Below are positions 33,678 to 44,279 of a DNA stretch of 64,000 bases, in pieces. Below the pieces are notes generated by a model. The model did no database searches. It was not told the origin of the DNA and saw nothing but the letters and a program-made list of their open reading frames with translations. Numbering within the stretch: position 1 is the stretch's first letter; each line of letters begins with the position of its first letter. The DNA comes from Triatoma infestans. Its lineage: Eukaryota > Arthropoda > Insecta > Hemiptera > Reduviidae. The position numbers and the translations under genes were made by a program. The stretch is from positions 24,105 to 88,104 of the forward strand of contig JAAEAF010002740.1 in the NCBI GenBank assembly GCA_011037195.1, read 5' to 3'.

Positions 33678-34976
33678 CGAGGGTAAGTCAATAATTATCC
33701 GCAATGTAGTTATAAATTTTATTGCAATTTGTTGTAATACAAATAGAAAACATTATTTTTCAACATAATCCCCTTGCTTTTCAATGCACTTGGTCCATCG
33801 TTGCACAAGCTTTCTGAAGCCGTCATAAAAGAAGGTTTTGGATGAGCTGCTAGCCAGGAATGCACCGCTTCTTTTACTGCTTCATCCGAGGTAAATCTAC
33901 GCCCCCTTAATGCCTCTTTGAGTGGACCAAACAAGTGGAAGTCCGATGGAGCAAAGTCAGGACTATACGGAGGATGATCCAGGACTTCAAAATTGAGTTT
34001 CTGAAGCGTTTCAACAGTGTGGGCAGCAGTATGTGGACGGGCACATTTTGACAGCAGTCCTCGGGTTTGCTTCGAATTGCAGGCTTCAACTTGTCAGTAA
34101 GCATCTCACTGTAACACGCACTGTTTATTGTTATGCCTCTTTCCTGATAATGTTCCAGTACTACGCCTTGTGAGTCCCAAAAAACTGTAAGCATCAGTTT
34201 TCCTGCGGATGGTTGGCTTTTGAACTTTTTCTTGCAGGGCGAATTGGGATGTGTCCATTCCATAGTCTGCCGTTTACTCTCCAGCTCGTAATGATGGATC
34301 CATGTTTCGTCAACGGTGACGATTTTGTTTAAGAAGATTTGACATCTTCTTGACGTTCATTACCATAGTGATCCAAATGTTTTTGGCAGATGTCTAAGCG
34401 CTGCTGTTTATGCAACTGTGTGAGTTGTTTTGGGACCCATCTTGCACAGACTTTATGAAACCCAAGTCTGTTGTGGATGATTTCGTAGGCAGAACCATGA
34501 CTAATTTGCAGACAATGTGCCACTTTATCAATAGTTACCCGTCTGTCCATCACAATCATTTCACTTGCACGTTCAATGTTCTCCTCATTTGTGGCGGTAA
34601 ATGGTCGTCCGGCTCCTTCGTCATGCGTAACACTCGTACGACCATCTTTGAATTTTTCAATCCATTCGTAGACACACCGTTGAGGCAACACATTGTTCCC
34701 GTACTGTACCGAAAGTCTTCGATGAATTTCGGCCCCTGGTACACCTTCCGACCACAAAAAACGGATCACTGAACTCTGCTCTTCTTTGGTGCAAACAGAA
34801 AGCGGAGCAGCCATGCTTAAGGGCACGACAGTCCCAATAGAACTAATCTAGTAGCGTCTAACCTGTGCAGGCATAACAACAACGAAACCACGCATGCGCC
34901 ATCTATGCTTCACGACAGTACTACCAACATCATGAAAAATATAACCACATTGCGGATAATTATTGACTTACCCTCG
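33678..34976 (-). mobile_element. Full-length mariner, dead
   Basis: 1299 bp with perfect 30-bp terminal inverted repeats (33678-33707, 34947-34976) starting CGAGGGTAAGTCAATAATT, flanked by TA at 33676-33677 and 34977-34978. The length equals that of intact mariners. The single gene runs on the minus strand but is frameshifted and lacks a catalytic segment. The ends are intact, so it could still be mobilised by a transposase made elsewhere. Confidence 0.95.
33745..34815 (-). pseudogene. Mariner transposase, D2 deleted
   Basis: Mariner transposases are DD34D cut-and-paste enzymes with an N-terminal paired-like helix-turn-helix. Here the start (ATG near 34814, MAAPLSVCTKEEQSSVIRFL) and the DNA-binding half are open to about 34329. 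The frame then shifts, and the first catalytic region (TVDETW) is visible just after (about 34310). The region before ARPHTAA (about 34045-34058) should contain the second Asp (HDNARPH), but roughly eight codons are missing in frame. PPYSPDFAPSD with the third Asp is present (about 33935-33970). Further frame changes are near 34068 and 33840. The encoded enzyme cannot be active. Confidence 0.92.
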
Positions 34977-34979
34977 TAT

Positions 34980-35525
34980 TTTCAATAATGTTTGCAACAC
35001 TTGAAATGTTTTATTAGAATAAAACGCTTTTATATATATATAATTATAGTTTATTTTGTGTGTATAATTGTAGTCCTATGTTCCAATATTTCATTTTTGC
35101 AAAACTTGGCTTATCTTTTTAGAAACAAAAAAAAAACATAATTATGATTAAATAAATTAATAATTAAATACAAATTCATTAATGTTTAAACCTCTCTATG
35201 TTTAACCGCCCTCCCCCCGGACAATTTTCTGCAGGCACCCGGCATCATATACTACAATACTGAGTTCCTACTAAGTTATTCAACATAACACTGTGGCTAT
35301 TATTCAAGTTAAATTAAAGCACAAAATGAATGTTGAGTTTAATAGAATTTCATTCAGTCGTTTTCTCGTGAAGTTCCAGATACTTATTAATGTCAATTTC
35401 AAACTGACAGACAGTTCTGTAATTGCATTTTATACTTTTCCAGTGGAAGTAAAACGAATAAATACCAACAACCAAATTTTCACCAGTAAAATTCTATAAA
35501 ACTTGGGAAAATTCTATAATCTCTT
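34980..35525. other. AT-rich stretch, nothing recognised
   Basis: The ORF at 35293-35499 shows no family. A small GC-rich patch (ccgccctccccccgg) lies at 35207-35221. Confidence 0.45.
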
Positions 35526-35526
35526 T

Positions 35527-35680
35527 TTATAGAGATGGATTAGATCAATGGTAAAGCGATGTGCTGGATAGTGTCGTTTGTCGTTGGGTGCGCGGAGGCA
35601 GGCAATAAACTGAAAAAGAAAGCTACTGGCGCTAATGACCACAAGGATTGACGCGCCTTTAAATACCGAAAAAAAAAACA
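35527..35680 (+). mobile_element. SINE-1 fragment with rearranged body
   Basis: The head ggattagatcaatggtaaagcg and the end ggcgctaatgaccac..gacgcgcctttaaat are SINE-1, but the B box and hairpin body are replaced or deleted. Type a tail. Confidence 0.6.
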
Positions 35681-35730
35681 TAATGATATCAATATTAATA
35701 ATATTAATGATGTGTCGTTTGGACAGGTAA

Positions 35731-36399
35731 TACCAAACGGTATTGGATAGCGTAGTTGTAGATAGGGATGCGTTTCTGATTTGGCTAACACGTGACTTGC
35801 CTCATTTCCTAATTGCTGTTGAGGACCAGGTTGGTCTGAACGAGATATTGGAGGCGAAATGTGATGAGGATATTGTTATATCTAAACCCTAAAACCCTAT
35901 GGCACAACAGGCCATGAAGGGCCAAGGTTTGCCGGACAGCGATTTGAATAGCGGGTTGTGTGGTAAGCACAATTCGCTATTCTAAACTGCAGTACCTGCG
36001 CCGTTTAGTTCCGACCTTCGCTACCTAGGGCGCTACTAACTCTAGCATCCCACTTTTTATCACGATGCTAGGTCAACACCGACTGTGCCTTCACGGGAAT
36101 CGAATCCTCAATTCTCGCACGAAAGGCGAGTGCGCTAGCCAATAGACCACGCGTATATCTAAAGTCAAAAACAATATATATTACTCTGCTCCGGAGACAG
36201 ATCATTTATTCTCAGTCTATCCAGAGTTAGCGCAAAAACCTATCTCAAAATGTATAACTCAGCAAAGTTTTTGCATCGTGAACTGGGGCAGAACCCAGGA
36301 CCGTCACAGAGCGTCAAGCCTTATTATAAATATGACCATCAGCCGGTCCTGAGGATGCACAATTTTTTTTTTATGGGACTGAGTGGTTTAACTAAATAA
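35731..36399 (+). pseudogene. Unidentified coding remnant split by SINE-2
   Basis: An open frame of 52 codons (35731-35886) shows protein-like composition (for example DRDAFLIWLTRDLPHFLIAV). It is cut by SINE-2 and, once the duplicated target is discounted, resumes in the same frame at 36164 (SAPETDHLFSVYPELAQKP). Near 36250 a +1/-1 shift leads to a second open frame (GQNPGPSQSVKPYYKYDHQP) that ends at TAA 36397. Without the SINE, some 130 codons are recognisable. I do not recognise the family. An old gene or exon copy, an unfamiliar transposon protein or an endogenous viral fragment are all possible. Confidence 0.5.
35887..36153 (-). mobile_element. SINE-2, minus strand, 10-bp TSD
   Basis: The reverse complement of the SINE-2 at 25.8 kb. 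The B box complement gggaatcgaatcc is at 36097-36109, the A box complement gcgctagccaatagacca at 36132-36149, and the body ccttcgctacctaggg at about 36015-36030. It is flanked by tatatctaaa at 35877-35886 and 36154-36163. It interrupts an open frame. Confidence 0.88.
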
Positions 36400-36939
36400 T
36401 TTAACTAATACTAAGTAATTTAGTGTGGTAGGATAAAGAAAAGAGCCAAATATTCATAATCTGACGGGTAAGTCATAATTACCCGTTTAATAAATAAATC
36501 AACCTCTCGTTACCACTTGCAGCTAATCTGTTCACATACTTGTTTTATCTAGTCAGATCAAACAATAAATTATAGTTTCTTGGAGGCAGAGATATTCTCC
36601 GTCTGGACGGGAATACGAGTTTTGATGTGGTGTCGTTCTTTATGTGAGTTTTGTGTCTGGTACCACATCTCCTCGAGGAAGGGTAGCAGAGATAGAGCTA
36701 AGAAAAATACTGAAAGTTGACATGCAACAGTGCTCCTTTATTCCTGCAGTATGATAAGATAAGTACTGCAAGGAAACTCAGATGACCAAATCTCAAACAA
36801 ATCTCGAAAACGTGAAATACTTCATAAAAATTAAGGCAAAAAAATTATATTGGATAAGTATTGTTGATTATTAGCCATGAAATTCAATATACCAGTATAT
36901 CCGAGTTTGTAAAATAATTAAAAATAATAATAATAATAA
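36400..36939. other. Nothing recognised
   Basis: Mixed composition. It ends in an (aat)n run (36910-36938) that directly precedes a SINE-1 copy. The segment 36590-36760 is less AT-rich but unidentified. Confidence 0.4.
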
Positions 36940-37220
36940 GGGAGCGGATTAGCTCAGTGGTAGCGCGTTGGACTCCCACGCGGAGGACTCAAGTTCGAGG
37001 TCAGTGCTGCACCTTAGAATTGCGTAGCATTGGACTATGCAGTACTAGAATAATCTTCTTAGGAATACTAGGATAATCTTCCTCTACAACTCACTATCTG
37101 ATACCGAACAATGTTGTCCTGTAACGAATGAATACTGTCCGGAGGCCGGCAGTGCACTGGTAAGGCTCTTTGCGCCAATGACCATTGATATTGAGGGGCC
37201 TTAAAAATTAAATGAAATAA
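36940..37220 (+). mobile_element. SINE-1 with internal repeat
   Basis: The head ggagcggattagctcagtgg has a good A box, then a degenerate B box (agttcgagg), the body and tail (gcgccaatgaccat, ttgaggggccttaaaa). A 26-bp segment around aggaatactaggataatcttc (37035-37082) is partly duplicated. Confidence 0.8.
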
Positions 37221-37639
37221 TAACAATAAGACGACAGGGAGCCGTCCTTGGCTTGGTTAACGCGTAGGCCCTACTTCCTGAAACAGACGGGACCTTGTTG
37301 CATTCCAAGACTTAAGTTGTGGACTGCCTACCAGATACTACAAACGTAATACTATGAATGACTATATATTCAGTAATGTCAGATGTAGATTATTGACAAG
37401 CAGCTCCGGAAATGATTCATCGTTTGTTTGCGGTGAGCCCGATATAGTGCAACGTCTATTTTTTTTTTTAAGTAGGCATAGCAGTAGTGTCAAAATTTTG
37501 CACGGCGAGCTAACGCAGACTCTGGCAAGACGCTCATTCTAATTCAAGTATGATCCACCGCTGGTCATTGGAAGTTATAATGGAGTTGATGAGGAGAGTA
37601 ATTGGGATTGATTAATTAGACGAGCTCTGAAGACACTGT
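37221..37639. other. Nothing recognised
   Basis: No TE or gene was recognised. The ORF at 37354-37542 is unconvincing. Confidence 0.4.
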
Positions 37640-37890
37640 TATAATATAACTATAAGTTTACACAAACTGCGCTCTACTTGTAATGATTTTATAGAATAAG
37701 GGGTTAGAGTAGAGTTATGACACGATTTGATGTATATGGTTGAATCTGATAGATAGATGTCTAGATCTCTCACTGGCTTATATACAGGTTCTCCCCACTC
37801 TAGCCTGCCTAAGTCAGAGAGTACCAGAGAGAGTCTGTTTTCTCTCGGTCGGGTTTGTGTTCTCTCTCTTGCCGTACAGAAGTGCACAAA
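37640..37890 (-). mobile_element. Family L LTR remnant
   Basis: On the minus strand: tgtgcacttc (37887 downward), gagagagaacacaaac, cttaggcaggctagagtgggg, the TATA-like ctgtatataagcc, then AT-rich sequence. Block order and spacing match the LTRs at 885 and 7544. The 3' boundary is approximate. Confidence 0.45.
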
Positions 37891-38029
37891 ATTCGCTATA
37901 TTGCCAACGTTTATGCTGATCGCCCTTTCATCATGAATACTCGGCCAGTTGTAAGAGCGTGAAATAATTGCCCTATAGAGAAGAGTCTTCAATATGGAGA
38001 TAATCCCTTTTATTTATTATATTGGCTAC

Positions 38030-38310
38030 AGGGATACCGCAATCGTTCCGTGAGTGGTTGAGAAAGTTAGGGCTCAGGAAAACTTTCACTTTCGTGATGC
38101 TGCAGGCAGTCGTACTCCATTCATGTTTGATAGTCCTGCAAAAGAAATGATCAGTTAATTCTGGTCCTGTTCTCTCCTCCCCGCTTGTTTCATAAATTTG
38201 TATATTTCAATTCCGTGCCTTCATTGCCCTCGGTGGGAAAGACACTACAAGATGTCTCTCTATACCATGAGGTTGAGTTTCATTATAAAAATAATAATAA
38301 TAATATAATA
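38030..38310 (+). other. Possible LINE 3' end
   Basis: A less AT-rich segment ends in an (aat)n tail (38288-38308), like the LINE tails at 19.1 and 32.3 kb. No zinc-knuckle frame was recognised, so the call rests on tail and composition only. Confidence 0.3.
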
Positions 38311-39359
38311 AAATAATATAAACAAGGATGATTAGAATTGAGATTCAATTTCAAGATTGTCTGACAGTTCTTTAAATTAAATCGTAGCTTATCTTTTTGT
38401 TTAAGTACAATTTAATAAACAAATTTTTGTGAAATATTATATTGTTATCAAACTTTTCTTTTTAACCTAAGAAATAGCTATTTCTCTCTCTGAGAAGAGT
38501 GTATTATTTGAAGAAATAAAGAATGTAATATAATGTTGTATACGTTATAGAATACAACCTAATTTAAACAATTTTCGTGCTATTTTATTCTGTAATATCA
38601 GGTAAGAATCTTTGACCTGACTTTATTTACACATCGTAAAGAATTTAGAAACATAAATATTTTATGTTGCTTGTATTAATTAAATTTACTTATATAATAT
38701 TTTATTTAATATGTTTGTAATTAAAATAATCGAAATTATTTAATAATTTATTTTGATTTATGTTAACTTTTTTTTCATTTAATTTACGCATGTTCCATAA
38801 GAAGACAACGTGTACGAACAAACGAACTTCTAATACGTGATTTCTATGAGGGGTTTTCTTTAGTTAAAAGTTAATTATATTATTTTGCTGTCGGTGAAGC
38901 CTGTTTATGTAAATAGGTAGTAAATAGAAAGTAAGAATAGCGTAAAGTTAGTAAATTAATTATTTATAATAGTTGTAGAGTGAATGTGTGTATTGTGTAA
39001 GTCGATAAGGTAAGCTATTGGTTATGGGTTATTTATAAGGTAGTATAGTTATATTTATTTTCAATTAGAGATTTGAGTGTTTATTTTTATTGTTAGATAT
39101 TAATAAATTTTTTATTTTGCCTTATTAGTTGTCCGTCCTTTCCCCTCCACCTCGTACTCCACCATCACTCCCCTTAAAGTCAATCGGAAAAGAATTTCAA
39201 ATAAATGTAAAAGGCCTTTAAGTGGTGAAGTTAGAATACTAAATTTGAATAATTCTTTGATGTCAGAAACTTCACACTACCAGACAATGGTTTTTAAAAA
39301 AAAAATCGAAATTTTAGCAAACCTATTTTGGGAACATTGTGCAAGACCAGTCAGTTATC
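38311..39359. other. AT-rich stretch, nothing recognised
   Basis: About 1 kb of A/T-rich DNA without recognisable elements. Confidence 0.5.
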
Positions 39360-39735
39360 CTGAACTAGCACTTTAGAGGGAAACCTAGCTTCATCCCTCT
39401 CCTAGATCTCGCTATAAAAGGATTACCCCCCCAAAAAATGGTTAAATAACCTTATAATAACTATCAGGTGAATAATAGGCATACGAAATTTGATGAAAAT
39501 CGTTGGAGCCATTTTCCAGGAACAATTGCAAAATAACTGGAAAATCCATTCAATAAAATGGTTTTGGTTGAAAAATTTGGACAGATAACTTCTTGTCAGA
39601 TCCCATAGTGATAACCAAAACGGAATGTCAACTTGGAACTTCTGGGAATTTTGTCATTCACACACTTTAAGAAACCACTTTTTCGAATTCAGGGGAATTC
39701 AAGTGGTGTATTTCCGCTGAAAACTTGGCACCATC
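39360..39735 (-). repeat. Rep-A fragment, minus strand
   Basis: It contains gcacttttagaggga-like and gaaaatcgttggagccattttc phrases, gtcagatcccatagtgat, and ends with the complement of the head (aatacttcctcttac, 39730). Confidence 0.75.
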
Positions 39736-40187
39736 TTAATACTTCCTCTTACTATGCGAACCTAACTACAACAGAATTGAATGAATGCCGGTATATGGAA
39801 ATAGATAACATAGATAGTTCTAATCTAGTTTAGACGGGACAGACGTCTAATCCCACTTCTGCAAAGTCTAAAGATTTGATTTTGGTAATTTTCTCTTTGT
39901 TTAAAGGCCACTCTCTAATTCTATTGCCTTAATAAAGCTTATTGATGCTGTATAATTACTCTATTACAAATGAGAACGGGTTCGGATTCTTCTTCTAAAA
40001 GGATTCCTTTACAAAAAGGCGTCTGCTCTTGGATCATTAGTCAATAATTCTTTTTCCAACAGATTCACTCAAATTCTTCAGTTCTATGGCTTTGTTTATT
40101 TTATATATTTCGCTTGATCTTGCTGGCAGAATCTTACTTTTATTTGTGGAATTTTTTAAAAATATTTTTAAACCATTATCAGTTTTT

Positions 40188-40560
40188 ACTTTTTCTTACT
40201 CCTAGTTTTTTTATTTTTATTTATTTTTTTTTTTTTAAGAGGGGGAAAATGCTACTTACGCACATCAATGTGCCGGACTCCATATAAATATGCCTACCGG
40301 CTAAACCCCCCCTACACCTGAGCCTAGCCTGGATTCGCTTTCTCAGCACTGCATCAGGCTCTAGGCTCCTTAACCTAGCCCTAAGGGGCCCCTTCTCCCA
40401 TATCTTACTCCTAGTAAGAGGAAATATTGTAATCGTGCCAAATTCTCGATATCGAGTTTTCACCGGAATATCCGTTTTGAGGTCCCCTGAGTCCAAAAAA
40501 AGTGGTTTTTAGCAAATGTTCTCTGTGTGTGTTGTGTGTGTGTGTGTGTGTGTGTATATA
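40188..40560 (+). repeat. Rep-A head split by a LINE 3' end
   Basis: The head ctttttcttactcctag (40189-40205) continues after the insertion as tcttactcctagtaagagg (40403) through attttcaccggaatatccg to the gt microsatellite (40518-40558). The Penelope-like element interrupts it just beyond. The remaining modules resume at 41836. Confidence 0.85.
40206..40402 (-). mobile_element. LINE 3' UTR insertion with 12-bp TSD
   Basis: The 197-bp insertion is flanked by tcttactcctag at 40194-40205 and 40403-40414. The minus strand has a GC-rich end (ctagggctaggttaagg, ggtttagccggtaggc) running to a poly(A) tail (T run at 40227-40239 on the plus strand). This layout is typical of the 3' UTR of an R1/I-type LINE. 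No ORF is included. Confidence 0.75.
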
Positions 40561-40590
40561 TGCATGTATGTATGTATGTATGGATGTATA
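40518..40590 (+). repeat. GT/ATGT microsatellite
   Basis: A (gt)n run followed by (atgt)n repeats, at the microsatellite position of Rep-A. It gives rise to the Tyr/Ile/His-rich ORFs on the minus strand. Confidence 0.9.
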
Positions 40591-40599
40591 TATGATGAG

Positions 40600-41835
40600 A
40601 AGTATCTGTTGGTTGGCTGATCGGCCGAAGGGTATCATAAGAAAACACCAAAAAATTTTCTTTCAAGTGTTTTTTATTAGTAACCCGACGTTTCGACAAA
40701 CATTGTTTGTCTTCTTCAGGGGCTATCTACAAAGGAAACAAAATATACATAAAACACTAGCTATCATTAACAACAAACACAAAAATTATGGCAACAGAAC
40801 AATAAAAATTTTTTATATGGAAAACAAATAGTGTAATGAAAAACCTATTTATTGTATGAAAACCAAAACTAATATTGTAATGGAAAACAGATAGTGTAGA
40901 AAAATTATAGAAATGTTTCAGACCTTAGATTGAAAAATTTGTATATTCTATCATTACATGTTCAATTACTACTGTGGTATGTGTGTACTACCAGTGAAAG
41001 GTTGAGAAAGTACGCCGAGGAATGTAGTGGTGGGGGGGGGTACCGTTAGGAATTTTTGGAGTGAAGGGAAGAAGTAGGACAAATATAATAAACATGTATA
41101 TTTATATATATATATATAAATATATATGTGTAATTTTTACTTAAATTTTTAATCGATGAGGAATTTGAGCTAATTAGAATATGGATCGGAGTATAGGGAT
41201 AAGTTTGATGAATAGATAGGAGGAACAAGGAATTAGCAGGGGAAATATGTAGGGTGATGGTACTAAGGGCTGGGTGGATGCAATTATGTCTACTTAATGG
41301 AATGGAGGATGTTGTTGTAGAGTGATGAGATGACCTCTTTGTCTTTTTTATGGTTTATGGGATTGGGTTGTAGGTGGATATGTATTGATTCTGCAAGGAG
41401 GCGTTTTGTGAGATTAGGTTGTGTTGTTAAAATGGATGGGTTTTGCAGGTCAAAGGAATGATTTAGGGATAATGCATGTTTGGAAAGTGCTGTGCTGTCT
41501 ATTTTTTTGGAGGTGATGTCATATTTGTGTTGTTTTAGTCTTTTGTGTAAGTATTGTGACCTCTCTTCTACATACGTGGCAAGCAATGCAAAGTGGTGTA
41601 GTGCATTTGATGTTGTATACTGTGTGGGTTTTGTTGAGTTTAGGGATAGGATCTTTTAGTTTAGTATATAGTTTGGAAAGTTTATTAGTGGTGGTGAAGC
41701 CTGTGATGAGATTGGGGATATGTTTTTTGAGGGATTTGTTTATTTTTTGGGAGAGAGAGTGGGTATATGTAAGAGATCTGTGGATAGGTACATTCGTGGT
41801 GTTGATGGAATTACTAGTCTGTGGTGTGTGTAATA
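40600..41835 (-). mobile_element. Penelope-like element, 3' part
   Basis: A minus-strand retroelement remnant of about 1.2 kb. It codes for the end of the RT region and a GIY-YIG endonuclease (41839-41290), followed by about 560 bp of 3' region containing a hairpin motif (40684-40721). It lies inside a Rep-A copy, which resumes at 41836 (tatcaactacacatacaaag). Penelope-like elements are retroelements with an RT related to telomerase and a GIY-YIG nuclease. The 5' RT part is missing here. Confidence 0.85.
40684..40721 (-). other. Hammerhead-like motif in Penelope 3' region
   Basis: The minus strand reads cctgaagaag, acaaac/gtttgt stem with a short loop, cgaaacgtc, then gggtta. The arrangement CUGANGA, hairpin, GAAA, short palindromic ACGU, C is that of a minimal hammerhead core with stem III reduced to two pairs. 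One extra base sits between CUGAAGA and the stem, so activity is uncertain. Hammerhead motifs are known in Penelope-like elements. Confidence 0.45.
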
Positions 41836-41839
41836 TCAA
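41290..41839 (-). pseudogene. Penelope GIY-YIG endonuclease remnant
   Basis: Minus strand 41839-41519 has the linker KLSKLYTKLKDPIPKLNK and the start of the nuclease THTVYNIKCTT (usual 'NVVYKIPC..C', the GIY half). The frame then shifts near 41570. Positions 41586-41290 continue with YVEERSQYLHKRLKQHKYDI (usual 'YxGxTxxxLxxRxxxHK', the YIG half plus the conserved Arg and His), and STALSKHALSLNHSFD (usual 'SALAxHxxxxxHxFD'). The typical first-strand nicking residues are partly changed (VEE instead of IG-x-T). It is probably inactive because of the frameshift. Confidence 0.85.
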
Positions 41840-42520
41840 CTACACATACAAAGATCTACAATTTTTATTTGAAACATTTTTCCGGGAAAATGCATTTAAG
41901 GGCACTCTTAGGGGAGAGGTGGGGTGAGGTTTTCATCTATTTCAGTTTATTACAGTCAAGTGCTATTTCAATTTATTACACAATTCTATCAGCTGAATAA
42001 TATTAATTAAAATTAAATATGTTGTTGAAATTCCAAGTTTGAAGAAAATCAGAACACCGGAAGTGCGTTTTTACTGAAAAGTATTTTTCAGTTTTCTGGT
42101 CTTTTTTTTTTTTACTTTCTTGAAATTTTTTCAGAAAAGGCTCCCATTATTTGTTTCAAACTTGGTATATCAACTACACATGCTAAGATCTACAACTTTT
42201 ATTTATAACATTTCTCGTGGAAAATTAATTTAAGGGCACTTTTGGGGGAAGGGTGGGGTTAAGTTTTCCTCTTAAGTGCTATTTCAGTTTATTAAAATTT
42301 TATGTTGTTGAAATTTCGAGTTTCGAAAAAATCGGATAACTAAGGAGTGCATTTTTACTCAAATGTATTCTTGAGTTTTCTGGTATTTTCTTGAAAACGG
42401 CTCCAACGATTTTCTTTAAACTAGGAATGTGAACTACACATATAAAGAGCTACAACTTTTATTTGAAACATTTCTCCTGGTGAAGTCCTTTAAAGGGGTG
42501 TTTTAAGCAAAGGATTTTTT
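41836..42520 (+). repeat. Rep-A modules
   Basis: It continues the Rep-A copy that began at 40188. Three consecutive modules carry atcaactacacatac at 41836, 42169 and 42433 (diverged), gcactt(t/c)t(a/g)ggggga runs, and accggaagtgcg at 42057. It ends in a T run at about 42512-42530 without the usual 3' end. Confidence 0.85.
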
Positions 42521-42524
42521 TTTT

Positions 42525-43184
42525 TTTTTTTAATTTGATAAAATCTAATCTTTCATCTCAAATTAGAATTTAAATTGTAACCACTCTTATATTTCTGACA
42601 GGTGTTCGTTTCAATTTGCTGAAATATTTTTATATGATTACAATTTTTAATGATTAAAAATATTAATTAAAATTGTTTTGGTGTCAAGTTTTCCGTTTGA
42701 AGTATATTTTATATGTATATATATTGTATACCCTCCAGTTTTGGTACAAAAATATAACTAGACATGTGCGAGGGTGGTTAGTCTAATGAGACTCGTGTTG
42801 TTGCCGGGCCATACAATGTAAAAATGTCACTCAACATTTTTCCAGTTGTTAGTTAAAGTTCCAGTGTACTGTGTTAATCCCCTCCAGTAAAAAAGAACAC
42901 TACAATATTTAACAATATCTTAAAATAAATACTTTTTAATTATACCTTTGGTTAGTTTTACCTACTTTTATTTTCTACTAAAAATTAGAATAAATAAGGT
43001 GAAATGATCATTTTAGTAACTAAATGATTCTTTCTGTATAAAATGAATTAGTTGTAAAATTAAAAATTAATTAGTAATTATATAATACCAAACAGTGTGG
43101 GAGCACAATTTTTATGATTTTGTTTGTAATATCCCAAGCCTATTAGTCTAAGCTAGTTTTTGAAAAGTTCCTTTTGTAATTTTT
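42525..43184. other. AT-rich stretch, nothing recognised
   Basis: No recognisable coding sequence or repeat. Confidence 0.5.
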
Positions 43185-43265
43185 ATTTTCTCTCACTACT
43201 GTAAGAGAAGGTAATGTGATCGTGTACAATTTTTTTTGACTAAGTTACCACCAGTTTGACCAGTT
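43185..43265 (+). repeat. Rep-A head fragment
   Basis: ttttctctcactactgtaag, agaaggtaatgtgatcgtg: the 5' end of Rep-A only. Confidence 0.6.
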
Positions 43266-43321
43266 ATTTGTATGTTTTGGAATCTGTAGAATTTAAAAAA
43301 TAAAATTGTTTTAGAAATAGT

Positions 43322-44040
43322 CTGCAGGCCTTCGATAGGTTATGGCACCCAGGACTGTTATATAAACTAAAGCAATTCCTTCCTACCCCATATTACCAAA
43401 TCCTTCAATCCTATCTGACGGATTGCTACTTCAGAGTTAGGTGCGGCATTGAGTTCTCTGACATCAAACCCTTTCATGCCGGTGTACTGCAAGGAAGCAT
43501 CCTTGGCCCGATCTTGTACACAGTATTCACTGCTGACGTTGCCACACATCCAGCAACCCTAATCACAACCTATGCAGATGATACGGCAATATTATCAGGA
43601 AATCCTAATCCTGATCAAACTTCCTCATATATCCAAGTACACCATGACCTCATTTCCTCTTGGTGCACGAAATGGAAAATAAGTCTGAATGAAAACAAAT
43701 AATGCCAACAGATTATATCACTTTACATAGACAGACTTGCCTCCCGTACATATCATCAATAAATAAATACTGACTTCCACACAAGTACGCTACATAGGAC
43801 TGTATTTAGACAGTCGACTTTCTTGGATCTCTCATACGAGACTGAAAAGACAAGAATTAAATAGACGTTATGAACAACTACGAAGACTGCTTGGACGGAG
43901 ATCAACAACAATGAACTTACAAAACAAGCTATATACAATGAACTATATACAAAACATTGCAGAGACCTGTCTGGACTTACGGAGCTGAACTATGGGGCTC
44001 CGCGAAACGATCCAGCATTCAGAGAATCCAATCCTTTCAA
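43322..44040 (+). pseudogene. Jockey-type LINE RT remnant
   Basis: One frame is open for about 127 codons (43322-43702). In order it shows QAFDRLWHPGLLYKLKQFLP (usual 'KAFDRVWHxGLLxKL'), SYLTDCYFRV, HAGVLQGSILGPILYTVFTA (usual 'GVPQGSxLGPxLYxxYT') and TYADDTAIL with the catalytic YADD (about 43572). C-terminal pieces follow in other frames: VRYIGLYLDSRLSWISH-like near 43780 and YGAELWGSAKRSSIQRIQSF near 43980. The first catalytic Asp and YADD are present, but the N-terminus (endonuclease, fingers) and the end are missing. The plus strand is cut at about 44040 by an LTR. Confidence 0.88.
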
Positions 44041-44044
44041 TCAA

Positions 44045-44278
44045 AAGAAATATAAAAACACAGACTGGCTGAGTAATAAGTAGGTAGTAGATGGGTTGCT
44101 TGCTGAGTGGTTGTACTGTTGTAAACTGTCATAAACTGTCTGAACACTTCAGATCTCGCTCTGTTTATCTGAATCGAACTCACTCTTCCTAATCTGGCCT
44201 GGGTGGGGAGTAACTGACTTTTAAATCATTAAATGTCTGCTTCTCCGCTCTTTGGATCCTGATACGGAAGTCATTACA
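44045..44278 (-). mobile_element. Family L LTR remnant
   Basis: On the minus strand it begins TGTAATGACTTCCG (44278 downward) and shows aggatccaaagagcggag, ccaggccagattaggaagag and, further in, ctactacctacttattactc and agccagtctgtg. The same blocks occur in the LTR at 885-1225. It truncates the Jockey-type remnant. Confidence 0.5.
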
Positions 44279-44279
44279 A

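Noticed and set aside
40411..40831. ORFs rich in Tyr/Ile/Thr/His
   Set aside because: Generated by the gt/atgt microsatellite and Rep-A head.
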